From contig JBDHJR010000008.1 in NCBI GenBank assembly GCA_039586815.1, positions 1 to 64,000 on the forward strand: a DNA stretch of 64,000 nt. Direction: 5' to 3'. Origin of the DNA: WVYX01 sp039586815. Its GTDB lineage: Bacteria; Gemmatimonadota; Gemmatimonadetes; Gemmatimonadales; GWC2-71-9. The notes under the pieces were generated by a model. That model had not been told where the DNA came from, did no database searches, and saw only the letters and a program-made list of their open reading frames with translations. The first letter of the stretch is position 1. Each line of letters opens with the position of its first letter. Of this stretch, positions 7,763 to 18,584 are shown in pieces. Position numbers and translations under genes: made by a program.

Positions 7763-8317
7763 TCAGGGACTCGCTGGCACCTGCCCGGCGACCGCGGTGA
7801 AGCTGCCCTCGAGTCGCACCGAGTCGGCCGATACGCCGGAGCCGATCAACAGGCTCGCACTGAAAGCGAAGGTGCCGCGCAAGGTGTCGGCGCTGGCGCT
7901 GGTGATCGTGAAAGCGCCTGTGTCGCTGACGAAGGCCCCGAATTCCGCCAGGGACACCTGATGCAGGTATGCTCCGGTGAAGTCGTCGGCAGTGCAGCTG
8001 CCGCAGGTCGCCGAATGGATCGGATAATCGCCCGCCGCGGGAGCGGTGTTGTTGTCCCGCCCGATGTAGGCCACATCAGAATTGCTCTGCCCCAGCACCC
8101 CCCGCACCAACGCGATCGCGAAACCGGAGCTACCCCCCTCGGTCAGTGTGCCGAACACCGCCCCGCCGGAGAGGCTGAGGGTTAGGTCGCCGGTCACGGA
8201 CGCCTGGAACGTGCCCGGGATCCCGCTTCCGTTGCCGTTGGGTCCCGTGGTGTCGTCGCCGCAAGCCGGCGCCGCCAGGCCCACCGCCGCCAGTAGAAGC
8301 ATCACCCGTGGTTTCAT
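7763..8317 (-). CDS. Hypothetical lipoprotein
   Basis: 184 residues from ATG 8317, preceded by GGGAGGG. An upstream frame to 8392 exists but would bury the signal peptide. Residues 1-18 (MKPRVMLLLAAVGLAAPA) form a signal sequence directly followed by CGDDTTGP, a lipoprotein start with an Asp/Thr linker. The rest is a beta-rich domain with one Cys pair in 'SATCGSCTADDF'. No family is recognised. The gene sits 13 bases after the enoyl-CoA hydratase gene, so it may share its transcript, though nothing links it to acyl-CoA metabolism. Confidence 0.75.
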   Translation of the reverse strand: MKPRVMLLLAAVGLAAPACGDDTTGPNGNGSGIPGTFQASVTGDLTLSLSGGAVFGTLTEGGSSGFAIALVRGVLGQSNSDVAYIGRDNNTAPAAGDYPIHSATCGSCTADDFTGAYLHQVSLAEFGAFVSDTGAFTITSASADTLRGTFAFSASLLIGSGVSADSVRLEGSFTAVAGQVPASP

Positions 8318-8330
8318 GCTGTGGCCCTCC

Positions 8331-9092
8331 CTACCTCTCCAGAAAGCGCGACACCGCCTGCCTGAAATCCGGCGTGGCACGCGCCGTTGCATTCACCTTG
8401 GCTCCCAGGTCGATCGCCTCTTCGAAGCTGCGCCCCTCGAGCTCGTACAGCTGCCGCTTGATGAAGGCCAGTGCCGTCCCGCTCGCGGCCGCCAGCTCAC
8501 CCAGCAGCCCTGCCACGTCGTCCTCGAAGCTGGCTGCGGGAAGCACGCGCGCCGCCAACCCGAAGCCCTGTGCCTCCGACGCGCTGAGCAGCCGCCCCGT
8601 CCCCACCAGGTCGAAGGCAACCTTCTCTCCCACGGCCCTCCGTAACATCGCCATGACCATGGCGGGCACGAAACCCCTGCGCACCTCCGGGTAGCCGAAG
8701 CTGGCATCGGCGTGCGCAAGCACCAGGTCGCATGCGGAGGCCAGGCCGCACCCGCCGGCCAGTGCCCGGCCGTGCACCACCGCCACCACGGGCTTGGGAA
8801 GCCTCCGCATGGCGAGGAACACCTCCCCAAGGCGGCGTGCGCTGGCCTCATTCTCGGCCGGCGATTGATCGGCGGACTCGAGCATCTCTGCCAGGTCCGC
8901 GCCGGCGCAGAAGTCCTTGCCCGCCCCGCGCAGTGCCACCACGCGCACCTCCGCGTCGAGGTCGGCACGCTCCAGCTGCTGCGTCAGCTGCTCCACCATC
9001 GGCGTGTCGATGGCGTTGCGCTTGTCGGGCCGGTTGAGGGTGAGGGTGAGCACCCCGCCCTCGAGCTCGGCCAACACACGGTCACTCGACAT
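8331..9092 (-). CDS. Enoyl-CoA hydratase/isomerase family protein
   Basis: 253 residues from ATG 9092, which overlaps the end of the AtuA-like small gene by 11 bases. The frame runs further upstream, but the family N-terminus ('VLAELEGGVLTLTLNRPDKRNAI') begins here. The crotonase oxyanion-hole segments are present: 'GAGKDFCAGADLAEM' and 'ALAGGCGLASACDLVLA', then 'SFGYPEVRRGFVPAMV', where E is in the usual catalytic position. The enzyme hydrates an enoyl-CoA. Beside a carboxyltransferase and an acyl-CoA dehydrogenase it could act like a LiuC-type methylglutaconyl-CoA hydratase in leucine breakdown, but the substrate is not proven. Confidence 0.9.
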   Translation of the reverse strand: MSSDRVLAELEGGVLTLTLNRPDKRNAIDTPMVEQLTQQLERADLDAEVRVVALRGAGKDFCAGADLAEMLESADQSPAENEASARRLGEVFLAMRRLPKPVVAVVHGRALAGGCGLASACDLVLAHADASFGYPEVRRGFVPAMVMAMLRRAVGEKVAFDLVGTGRLLSASEAQGFGLAARVLPAASFEDDVAGLLGELAAASGTALAFIKRQLYELEGRSFEEAIDLGAKVNATARATPDFRQAVSRFLER

Positions 9093-9453
9093 CGAGGTCT
9101 CGCGGCACCGGAATCTCCAACCGTAGCAGAGCGGTGGAGAATACCTTTCCCTGCGCATCGGTCTTGAGCGAGAGCGTGCCGCCCCCACCCAGGGCGCCGT
9201 GCAGCAGGAAGTTCAGGGCACTCAGGTTGGGCAGCTCGTAGCGCTCGACCTTTCCCTTTATTAGACCCTTGAAGTGACGCGCCACTCTGGCGGCGCTCAC
9301 CTCCCGCTCGAGCACGGGGTAGTACTCGGGCTTGAGCGCAATGAGCCCGATGTTCACCGTGTCACCCTTGTCGCCGGAGCGCGCGTGTGCCAGCCGCAAC
9401 AGGGGTGTCGGCACGGCGTCGCGCTTTCGCTTGGACTTGGACTTCGCCGCCAT
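9082..9453 (-). CDS. AtuA-like small protein (C-terminal AtuA domain as separate chain)
   Basis: 123 residues. A basic start (MAAKSKSKRKRDAV) is followed by 'LLRLAHARSGDKGDTVNIGLIA', the hallmark opening of the small ferredoxin-like domain that ends AtuA-type proteins, and by 'NFLLHGALGGGG', also typical. In many bacteria this domain is fused to the DUF1446/AtuA domain. Here the two are separate genes 4 bases apart, and they probably form one complex. The family takes part in acyclic terpene and related branched acyl-CoA breakdown with an unknown reaction. Confidence 0.85.
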   Translation of the reverse strand: MAAKSKSKRKRDAVPTPLLRLAHARSGDKGDTVNIGLIALKPEYYPVLEREVSAARVARHFKGLIKGKVERYELPNLSALNFLLHGALGGGGTLSLKTDAQGKVFSTALLRLEIPVPRDLDVE

Positions 9454-9457
9454 GTCT

Positions 9458-10822
9458 CTAGGCCTCGAGGATCTCTACCCGAGGCTCGATCTCCGACTTG
9501 GAAATCAGCGCAGGCCAGTAGGCCACGATCTCCTCCACCTTGGGCCGCCCTCCGGCGAATCCCGTGACGCTGGGCGGTCCGTTCAGGATGAGTGGCGCGA
9601 TCTCGCGTGTGAAGCGCCGCACCGGCGCCGCACTCTGTGCCCGCACGCCGACTCGCAGCTGTACCTCTGCCAGGTTCGGGTCCGGCTCTCCGGCCAGCCG
9701 TCCGTGCGTGGCGTTCACGCCGACGTACTCCGTGAGGATCTCCTCGAATTCCAATCCCAGGCGCCGCAGGCGCTCGCGCAGGATCCGGTCGGCCCTCTGC
9801 GCCTTCTTGTAGGCGTCGGGCCACGCGTAGACCAGCGTGCCCACCGCCTTGTAACCGTAAAGATACGAGAGCGAGACCTTGAGCGAGTCGGTGGCCGGCC
9901 TACCGCGCACCCCCGACACATGGACGCGGTTCTTACCGTCCTGCTTCAAACGGATGCTCGTGAAGTCGGCGATCCCGTCCGGCGTGATGTAGGTAACGGG
10001 GTCCCCCATCTCGTAGAGCAGCTGCTCGGCCACGCTTGCTACGGTGACCCGGCCCCCCGTGCCCTCGTGCTTCGTCACCACGAACGTCCCGTCCTCGCCC
10101 ACCTCCACGATGGGGTATCCGGGATCCGCCATGTTGGGGATGCGCTCCCAATCCACCAGACAGTTCCCACCGGTGCACTGCGCGCCGCACTCGTTGATGT
10201 GACCGGCCACGGTGCCGGCGGCTACACGGTCCCAGTCATCCTCGGCCCACCCGAACTCGTGCAACATGGGGGCGAGGGTCAATCCCGTGTCGGTTACCCT
10301 TCCCGTGATCACGAGCCGCGCTCCGCGCCGCAGCGCCTCCACCACGGGCTGCGCGCCGAGATACACGTTCGCGCTCTGGACCCGTTCTCGTACCTCGTCG
10401 AGCGGCTCACCCGTATCCAGGTTGGCGAGCCGGTGACCGCGATTGGCGAGATCGTCGATGCGGTCGAGAATGTCGTCGCCGGTCACGACACCGATCTTGA
10501 CCTTGCCGTGCAGGCCCAGAGCCCGTGCTCGTTCCACCACCTCGTCGGCACACGCCCGTGGGTTCACTCCGCCCGCATTGCTGGTGACGGTGACGTTCTC
10601 CTTCACCAGGTCGGGGAGCAGTCGCTCCATGAGCGCCACGAAGTCCCTCGCGTATCCCATGGCGGGGTCGCGCGCGCGCTGCTTCTGCATGATGGACATC
10701 GTGACTTCCGCCAGGTAGTCCATCATGAGGTAGTCGATGGGACCGCCGCGCACCTGACGCAGGGGGGCCTCCAGCCAGTCTCCCCAGAAGCCCTGGCCCG
10801 AGGCTATGCGGATCGTGCGCAT
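9458..10822 (-). CDS. AtuA-family (DUF1446) acyl-CoA catabolism protein
   Basis: 454 residues of DUF1446. Conserved parts are 'IRIASGQGFWGDWLEAP', 'DYLMMDYLAEVTMSIM', 'VTSNAGGVNPRACA', 'LVITGRVTDTGLTLAP', 'GHINECGAQCTGG' and 'YLYGYKAVGTLVYAWPDA'. AtuA is required for acyclic terpene utilisation in Pseudomonas, and homologues occur next to leucine/isovalerate genes. The biochemical reaction is not established. It lies 4 bases past the subtilase gene and 4 bases before its small partner, inside the acyl-CoA block. Confidence 0.9.
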   Translation of the reverse strand: MRTIRIASGQGFWGDWLEAPLRQVRGGPIDYLMMDYLAEVTMSIMQKQRARDPAMGYARDFVALMERLLPDLVKENVTVTSNAGGVNPRACADEVVERARALGLHGKVKIGVVTGDDILDRIDDLANRGHRLANLDTGEPLDEVRERVQSANVYLGAQPVVEALRRGARLVITGRVTDTGLTLAPMLHEFGWAEDDWDRVAAGTVAGHINECGAQCTGGNCLVDWERIPNMADPGYPIVEVGEDGTFVVTKHEGTGGRVTVASVAEQLLYEMGDPVTYITPDGIADFTSIRLKQDGKNRVHVSGVRGRPATDSLKVSLSYLYGYKAVGTLVYAWPDAYKKAQRADRILRERLRRLGLEFEEILTEYVGVNATHGRLAGEPDPNLAEVQLRVGVRAQSAAPVRRFTREIAPLILNGPPSVTGFAGGRPKVEEIVAYWPALISKSEIEPRVEILEA

Positions 10823-10826
10823 CGCG

Positions 10827-13642
10827 TTAGCGCTCGGCGGCTCCCCGTCGGACCGCGGCGGGTCCGGTGGCGGGCTGGGCGCTCACCTCCACCATGGGTG
10901 CGAAACCCTCGGGCAGCTCGAAGTCGAGCGGGATCGGCGCGAACTGGAGTCCGACGCTCGCGGAGGGAGCGAGTTGGAACTCGGCAGCGGCGCTGTCGCC
11001 CAGCGCCGGCAGCGCGACCGGCTCCGCTGCCAGGTAGCTCACCCGCACCTGTGCCGTCCACGCGTCCGGCGGCTCCACTCGCGCAAAGGCCGGGAACAGT
11101 TCGATGGTGAGCTTGGCGCCGGCATCTTTCTCGTCGAGCTCCAGCGTGTGGCGCTGGAAGGCGTAGTTCATGGGCGAATCGGAGAGCCGAACCCCAGTGG
11201 AGTCGAACACAGTCACGCCGAAATCGGTGATCCGGTGCCATATGTCCAGCGGCAGGGCCACATCCACCACCATCGCGGTAGCCCACGACGGCACGACGGT
11301 CTCGATCTCGAGCGGTGCGGCACCGGACCCCCGCGGCGCCTGACGGCGCATCGCTCCCACCAGGGCAGCTCGCGCCGTGGCCTTCACGTCTGCCGTTCCC
11401 GTGTTGCTGAACGTGGCCGACGGACCTGTGCCCACGCTGGCAACGCTGAGGGCGGGCAATGCAGCCGTGAACCGGTAGCCCACCGCTCGCAGTTCGGGCG
11501 CGACCACAACCGCCTCGTACACCCCCGGTACAACGTCCTCACCGCTCACGGCGAGGGTGACGACAGTGGAGTCGCCGTCACCCGCCATGCGGCTGGCGCC
11601 CCCGCGGAACGGCTGGCCGGACGGCTCGAACAAGTAGAGCGTCGCTTCGTCCACCCGGTGCCCCACGGCGAGCGTCACGCTGAGTCCCCCGGATCCCTGT
11701 GGAACGTCGAGGAAGTAGCGCACCGCCGCGCCCGGCGTCAGCATGCCGCGCGCCTTGAACGGCTCGTGCAGCGCGTGGGGCACGATCACCGTGTTGGTGA
11801 GTCCGAACGAGGGACCCGCGGCAGTATCCGTGGCGGGGCGCGCCCACACGGTGCCCACGTAGAGACCCGGCTCGGTCAACTGCGCGGCGTCGTAACCCAG
11901 CCGCACCGTAAGCGGCCCCCCGCCGGGCTCGATCACGGGTTGGGTGTGTATCCACGGGACGTCAGACTGCAGCAGGAGCCGGGCAGCGGGCTGCCCCCCA
12001 ACCGACGTCACCACGAAGTGCTGCACCGTGTCACGCGGGGACGTGAGTCCGCCGCGCCGGTAGGCTGCCGATCCCAGCGACGTATTGCCGCCGTCGGCGA
12101 GTGCCTGAACACGGTAGATCCCGGTTTGATGCGATGCGCGCAGCCAGCGGAATGCGGCGCTCACCGAGGGCACGCCCGCTCCCTCATCCAGAATGGTGGT
12201 GCCGGCAAGAGGGCGTGCCGTAGCCTTGAGCGCCTGCTTGATGTCGATGGCGCGCACCTCGCCGTCGTTCTGGCTCACGCCGGAGAGCAGCAGCGCAGCC
12301 ACGCCGGCCAGCTGCGGAGCCGCCATGGAGGTTCCCCCGGAGATCTCCTCGCCGGTCTGCCATGCCGGTACGTTGGAGAACGCCACCCCCGGTGCACACA
12401 CATCGGGCTTGGCGATCTCACCACCCCTCGCACTCCACCAGCCGAGGATGTCGTCGGGCGGCGGCTGCCCCGGCTCCGGTGGCGTGAACACGCCGGGGAA
12501 CAGCGCGCACACGGACAGCGCATACTCGGCCGATCCGGGGAAGCCGAGAGTCGAGACTCCCGGTCCGTCGTTTCCGGCACTGATGACGAACAGTACGTCG
12601 GGGTGCTCCAAGGCGAACGCGTCGATCAGTGAATCGATCGCTGCGGCCCCCTCCACCTCATTGCCCACACCGAAGCTGAGGTTCAGCACCAGCGGTAGGT
12701 TGCGCTGGCTCGCGAACTCGGCTGCGTACTGCATGGCACGCAGCATGCTGCCGGTGACCGAGATGCCGCCCCGCGAGTTGTCGGAGATCTTGAGCCCCAG
12801 GAGCTGCGCGCCCGGAGCGACGCCGTCGAACCCCTCGATCCCGAACATGTTGTGACCAGCGGCGATGCCTGCCACGTGCGTGCCGTGCCCCGAGTTGTCC
12901 ATGTAGAGATCGAGCACGGGGGCACCGTCGGCCTCCGAGAAGTTTGCCGCGAAGGTCATCGGCCCGTCTTTCCCGAGCGGCGTGCGGTATGTGAACGTCT
13001 CGGCGGCGGCGCGGTAGTCGTGCACCGGCTGCTCGTCGTCGATCTGTCCGTCACCATCGGTGTCGGTGGCAACCACCCACCCGTCACTGGCCCGGGCCAC
13101 TACCAGGGGAAACTCGTTGCGGATGGAGCCGTCGGAATTCACGTCCGCCGCAGGCGCCGCAGCCAGGCGGATCTCGCGGAACACACCGCCGTAGTACGGG
13201 CCGCTGGCGAGTCGTGCGATCCGCCCGAATCCCTCGAGCCGGTGCCCCATGACCTCCACCGTACCGTCACGCTCGGGCGTGATGACTTGGAGCTCCACCC
13301 GACCCTCGCCAGAGAAATCGCGCAGGTCGAGCACCTTGCGGTGTCCCGTGCTGGTCGTAGCCAGCCCCGGCACGGCCGGATCCAATCCGCTGTCGAGAAT
13401 CGCGATCAGCACGCCGCGCCCGTCGTAAGTCGGGTTCTCTGCGAGAAACTTGTCGGCTCCGACGCTGCGCCGCGGCATGAGACCCGCGAGCATGGCCAGC
13501 TGCGGTTGCAGCACGGGCTCGCGCGGCTCGAGCCACGTCTCTTCTGTCGGCTCTGTCTGCGCCGCTGCGGTATGCTCGGCGCCGGCGCCGAGCGTGACGG
13601 CCATTAGAGCCAGTGCCGCCCGGCTCCGCGAGGGTAGTCGTA

Positions 13643-13646
<4 letters not shown>
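10827..13646 (-). CDS. Secreted S8 subtilisin-like serine protease
   Basis: 939 residues. A signal peptide (about 1-29, ending TAAAQ) predicts export. The catalytic triad is Asp85 (AILDSGLDP), His254 (SGHGTHVAG) and Ser440 (SGGTSMAAP), with the oxyanion Asn in 'ISAGNDGPG'. The gap between Asp and His is about 170 residues, far longer than in subtilisin and reminiscent of tripeptidyl-peptidase II-like subtilases. It contains two Asp-rich loops (D168-D172 and D195-E205, D-x-[ND]-x-D-G) that look like calcium sites. The C-terminal 450 residues are beta-rich. The gene overlaps the carboxyltransferase stop by 4 bases (ATGA), so it is translated from the acyl-CoA transcript. Confidence 0.9.
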
Positions 13647-15258
<1,612 letters not shown>

Positions 15259-15262
<4 letters not shown>

Positions 15263-15663
15263 TCGGGGCGGTTCTCCGACCACGACGCGATGTAGTCGAT
15301 GATCTCCTGCGTCGGTGTCCCCGGCCCGAACAGCTTCGCCACGCCCTGCTCCTCCAGGGGCTCGATCTCCTCGCCGGGGATGATGCCGCCGCCGATCAGG
15401 AGTATGTCGCGGCGCCCCGCTTCGTCGAGCAGGTCCCGCACCCGTGGAAACAGCGTCATGTGGGCCCCGGAGAGGATCGACAGGCCGACAACGTCGACGT
15501 CCTCTTGCACGGCTGCCGTGGCGATCATCTCGGGCGTCTGGTGCAGACCAGTGTAGATCACTTCCATGCCGGCATCGCGCAGGGCGGCGGCAACCACCTT
15601 GGCGCCGCGGTCGTGGCCGTCCAGGCCCGGCTTGCCGACGAGGATGCGGATGGGGCGATTCAT
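15259..15663 (-). CDS. mcmA2: Methylmalonyl-CoA mutase, B12-binding small chain
   Basis: 134 residues making up only the cobalamin-binding Rossmann domain. The D-x-H-x-x-G motif is D15, H17 and G20, with His17 as the lower cobalt ligand. 'GLSILSGAH' and 'LLIGGGIIPGEEI' are the other standard cofactor contacts. The catalytic TIM barrel is encoded separately (mcmA1), with one gene of another family between them. The two-chain mutase architecture is common in archaea and several bacterial phyla. It converts methylmalonyl-CoA to succinyl-CoA. Confidence 0.93.
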
Positions 15664-15721
15664 TGTGCGCGCAAGCTAGCGGGGCGCGAAATCCGAAACA
15701 AGCGGGAGCGAGTTCGTCGGC

Positions 15722-16882
15722 TCACTGCGTCTTGAATCGCAGCACCGCCGCGAGTCCGTCCACGCGGCTGCGTGCCGCGTCGTCCTCGACGACCTCGACC
15801 GTGCTGCCCTGTCGCAGCGCGTCCTCGATGGCCTCGTCCACGACATCGGGTACACCCTCCGGGTCACCTTCCCCGTCGCATGCTCCGCGGTCGATGGCCA
15901 GGCGGCCCGAGCCGCCACACCGGAACCCCGCCTGCTCGGTGGTGGGGTCGACGAACAGGGTGCGAACCTGTCCCTGCGCCAGGGACTTGAGCACCTCCTC
16001 GATGCCGTTGACGGCCCAGCCCGTGCCAAGCCGCTCGTACAGTGCGTCGACGTGCCCGGTCTCCAGCTCCCGCTCGCTCTGTCGCCGCACCGCGAGCACA
16101 GCCTCCATGACCTCCGCCGGCGTCGTCGTCTTGGGGTTCAGCTTGGCGGTGCCGAGCACCTGGGTGGCGAGGTATGGGTGCAGGTGGGGTTCGACCGCGT
16201 CGGCATCGGCCCCCATTCCCGCCAGCACCACGCCCCTAACAGCGTGCTCCCGCGCGGCCTCGAACAGGCGCTGCGCGATACCGGCGTAATGCCGCTGCTT
16301 CTCCTCCCGGATCCGCTGGTGAAAGCGATGCTCACCGGCAGCCCCGAACCCGTGACCCGCTACCCCAGAGGGTCCGTGGAACCGGCCCGCGCGGGTCGTG
16401 TCGCCCGCGGTCAGGCTGGGCAGTTCCTCGATGCCGAACGCAGTCACGGTGAAGAGCCGAGCCGTGGTCCGGTCGTACACCGCGCAGATGACCCGCCCGA
16501 ACTCGTCGTTCAACGCAGCGGCCTCTCGAATCAGCGGTGAGTGGTCGACCGAAAGGCGCGAGCGGAACACCCACGGCAGCGGGATGGCCTCGAACAGGTG
16601 CAGCGGTTCGCATGCGAACAGTGCGATCCCCTGTCCCGTGCCGAGATTGCCCGGGTGTTCGAGGTACTCCCGAATGCGCTCCAGATCCCGCTCCACCGTC
16701 TCGCGCTCTTGCCGTGTCACACCGCGCTGCTCCAGCCACTTGAGCTGACCCTTCACCCGGTTCTTCAGCTTGATGAGGTACTTGCCGCGGCTGCGGTCGC
16801 GCGGCTCGAGCTTCAGATAACACGACGCCACCCAGTGCTCGCTGGTCCCCACGTCGGTCAGCCAATCCACGATCGGCTGCAA
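15722..16882 (-). CDS. eRF1-like protein, bacterial archaeo-eRF1 family 10 type (baeRF10)
   Basis: 386 residues from TTG 16882 (AGG eight bases upstream). A GTG at 16969 inside mcmA1 would add 29 residues. The order looks like an N-terminal helical region, a central domain with 'IREYLEHPGNLGTGQGIALFACEP', a 'GFGAAGEHRFHQRIREEKQRHY' segment and a C-terminal L7Ae/RNase H-like part ('LAGMGADADAVEPHL', 'VRTLFVDPTTEQAGFRCGG'). The segment GAAGEHRFHQ seems to occupy the place of the release-factor loop GGQSAQRFER, so the catalytic GGQ is missing. Relatives include Vms1-like peptidyl-tRNA cleaving factors of ribosome quality control. It is oddly placed between the two mutase chains, 58 bases from each. 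Confidence 0.75.
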   Translation of the reverse strand: MQPIVDWLTDVGTSEHWVASCYLKLEPRDRSRGKYLIKLKNRVKGQLKWLEQRGVTRQERETVERDLERIREYLEHPGNLGTGQGIALFACEPLHLFEAIPLPWVFRSRLSVDHSPLIREAAALNDEFGRVICAVYDRTTARLFTVTAFGIEELPSLTAGDTTRAGRFHGPSGVAGHGFGAAGEHRFHQRIREEKQRHYAGIAQRLFEAAREHAVRGVVLAGMGADADAVEPHLHPYLATQVLGTAKLNPKTTTPAEVMEAVLAVRRQSERELETGHVDALYERLGTGWAVNGIEEVLKSLAQGQVRTLFVDPTTEQAGFRCGGSGRLAIDRGACDGEGDPEGVPDVVDEAIEDALRQGSTVEVVEDDAARSRVDGLAAVLRFKTQ

Positions 16883-16940
16883 GGTGGCGACCTGTCCGGC
16901 GGCGCTCGCCGGGGCTCCCGCGCGAGATACCGAGCGGTGT

Positions 16941-18584
16941 TTAGAAGAAGACGGGTTCGCGGTATGCACCGTATACCTCCTCCAGGGCGTGGCGGATCTC
17001 GTAGAGCGTGCAGTACGCCCGGGCGCAGTCCAGCATGTAGGGAATGAGATTGTCGTCCCGCGCTGCCGCCGATCGCAGCTCCTGCAGCACTGCATCGACG
17101 CGGGCGGCATCGCGGCGCTCGCGCAATTGGGCCAAGCGCTTACGCTGCATTGCGCCGGCCTCTTCGCTCACCTGCAGGATCTCCAGCTCCTCGCCATCCT
17201 GATCGACGTAGTCGTTCAGACCGACCACTACGCGGCGCTTCTGGTCCACCTCGTGCTGGAAGCGCAGCGCACTCTGGTGGATCTGCCGCTGAAACCACCC
17301 TCCCTCGATGCCCTTCACCACCCCGCCGACCTGCTCGATCTGCGCGAACAGGTCCTCGGCTTCGCGCTCCATGCGGTCGGTCAGGGCCTCGACATAGTAG
17401 GAGCCGGCCAGCGGATCAATCGTGTTTGCGACCCCGGTCTCGAACGCCAGGATCTGTTGGGTCCGGAGCGCCAGCTTCACCGACTCTTCGGTGGGCAGCG
17501 CCAGCGTCTCGTCCAGCGAATTGGTGTGGAGTGACTGGGTGCCCCCGAGCGCAGCTGCCATGGCCTGGTAGGCGACCCGCACCACGTTGTTCATGGGCTG
17601 CTGTGCCGTCAGCGACACGCCGGCCGTCTGGCAGTGGAACCGCATCTTCCAGGAGCGGGGGTCGCGCGCTCCGTAGCGCTCCCGCATGTGCCGCGCCCAG
17701 ATGCGGCGTGCGGCGCGCATCTTGGCGATCTCTTCAAAGAAGTCGTTGTGTACGTCCCAGAAGAACGAGAGCCGCGGGGCAAACAGGTCGACGTCGAGCT
17801 GCCGCGCCATGCCCCGCTCCACGTACTCGAAGCCGTTGGCCAGCGTGAACGCCATCTCCTGAACGGCGCTGGCACCCGCCTCCCGAATGTGGTATCCGCT
17901 GATCGAAATCGTATTCCACAGCGGCGTATGCTCGGATGCCCACTCGAACATGTCCACGATGATCTTCAGGGCGGGCTCAACGGGATAGATCCAGGCGTGC
18001 TGCGCCATGTACTCCTTGAGCATGTCGTTCTGGACCGTGCCGCGCAGCTTGCCGATGTCGACGCCCTGCTTCTCGGCGGCGGCGACGTAGAAGCAGAACA
18101 GCATCGCCGCCGGCCCGTTGATCGTCATGGAGGTCGAGATCTGTTCCATGGGAATCCCATCGAACAGGGTCTCCATGTCGGCCAGGGACGAGATGGCGAC
18201 GCCACACTTCCCCACTTCACCCTCCGACCGCCCGTGATCCGAGTCGTAGCCCATGAGCGTCGGAAAGTCGAAGGCGATCGACAAACCGGTCTGGCCGCGT
18301 TCCAGCAGGAACTTGTAGCGCCGGTTGGTGTCCTCCGCGGTACCGAATCCGGAGAACTGTCGCATAGTCCAGAGCCGTCCGCGGTACATCGTGGGGTGGA
18401 TGCCGCGGGTGTACGGATACGAGCCGGGATAGCCCAGATCCCGCTCGTACTCCACTGCCTCCACATCCTCGGCAGTGTACAGCGGCTCAACCTCGGCCGA
18501 GCTCTGCGTCACGAAGTCGATCGGCCGCTTCGAGTCAGCTTGGTATTCCTCGCGCCAGCGATCGCGCGCGGGCTTGTCCGTCAT
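16941..18584 (-). CDS. mcmA1: Methylmalonyl-CoA mutase, catalytic large chain
   Basis: 547 residues covering the TIM barrel of the mutase without a B12 domain. Conserved segments are 'YPYTRGIHPTMYRGRLWTMRQFSGFGTAEDTN', 'LSIAFDFPTLMGYDSDH', 'STSMTINGPAA', 'RFHCQTAGVSLTAQQPMNN' and 'TQSLHTNSLDETLALPTEES'. It binds methylmalonyl-CoA and performs the radical rearrangement to succinyl-CoA with the McmA2 chain. It could in principle accept isobutyryl- or ethylmalonyl-CoA, but the barrel sequence and MeaB next door favour methylmalonyl-CoA. Its start overlaps the meaB stop by 4 bases. Confidence 0.95.
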   Translation of the reverse strand: MTDKPARDRWREEYQADSKRPIDFVTQSSAEVEPLYTAEDVEAVEYERDLGYPGSYPYTRGIHPTMYRGRLWTMRQFSGFGTAEDTNRRYKFLLERGQTGLSIAFDFPTLMGYDSDHGRSEGEVGKCGVAISSLADMETLFDGIPMEQISTSMTINGPAAMLFCFYVAAAEKQGVDIGKLRGTVQNDMLKEYMAQHAWIYPVEPALKIIVDMFEWASEHTPLWNTISISGYHIREAGASAVQEMAFTLANGFEYVERGMARQLDVDLFAPRLSFFWDVHNDFFEEIAKMRAARRIWARHMRERYGARDPRSWKMRFHCQTAGVSLTAQQPMNNVVRVAYQAMAAALGGTQSLHTNSLDETLALPTEESVKLALRTQQILAFETGVANTIDPLAGSYYVEALTDRMEREAEDLFAQIEQVGGVVKGIEGGWFQRQIHQSALRFQHEVDQKRRVVVGLNDYVDQDGEELEILQVSEEAGAMQRKRLAQLRERRDAARVDAVLQELRSAAARDDNLIPYMLDCARAYCTLYEIRHALEEVYGAYREPVFF

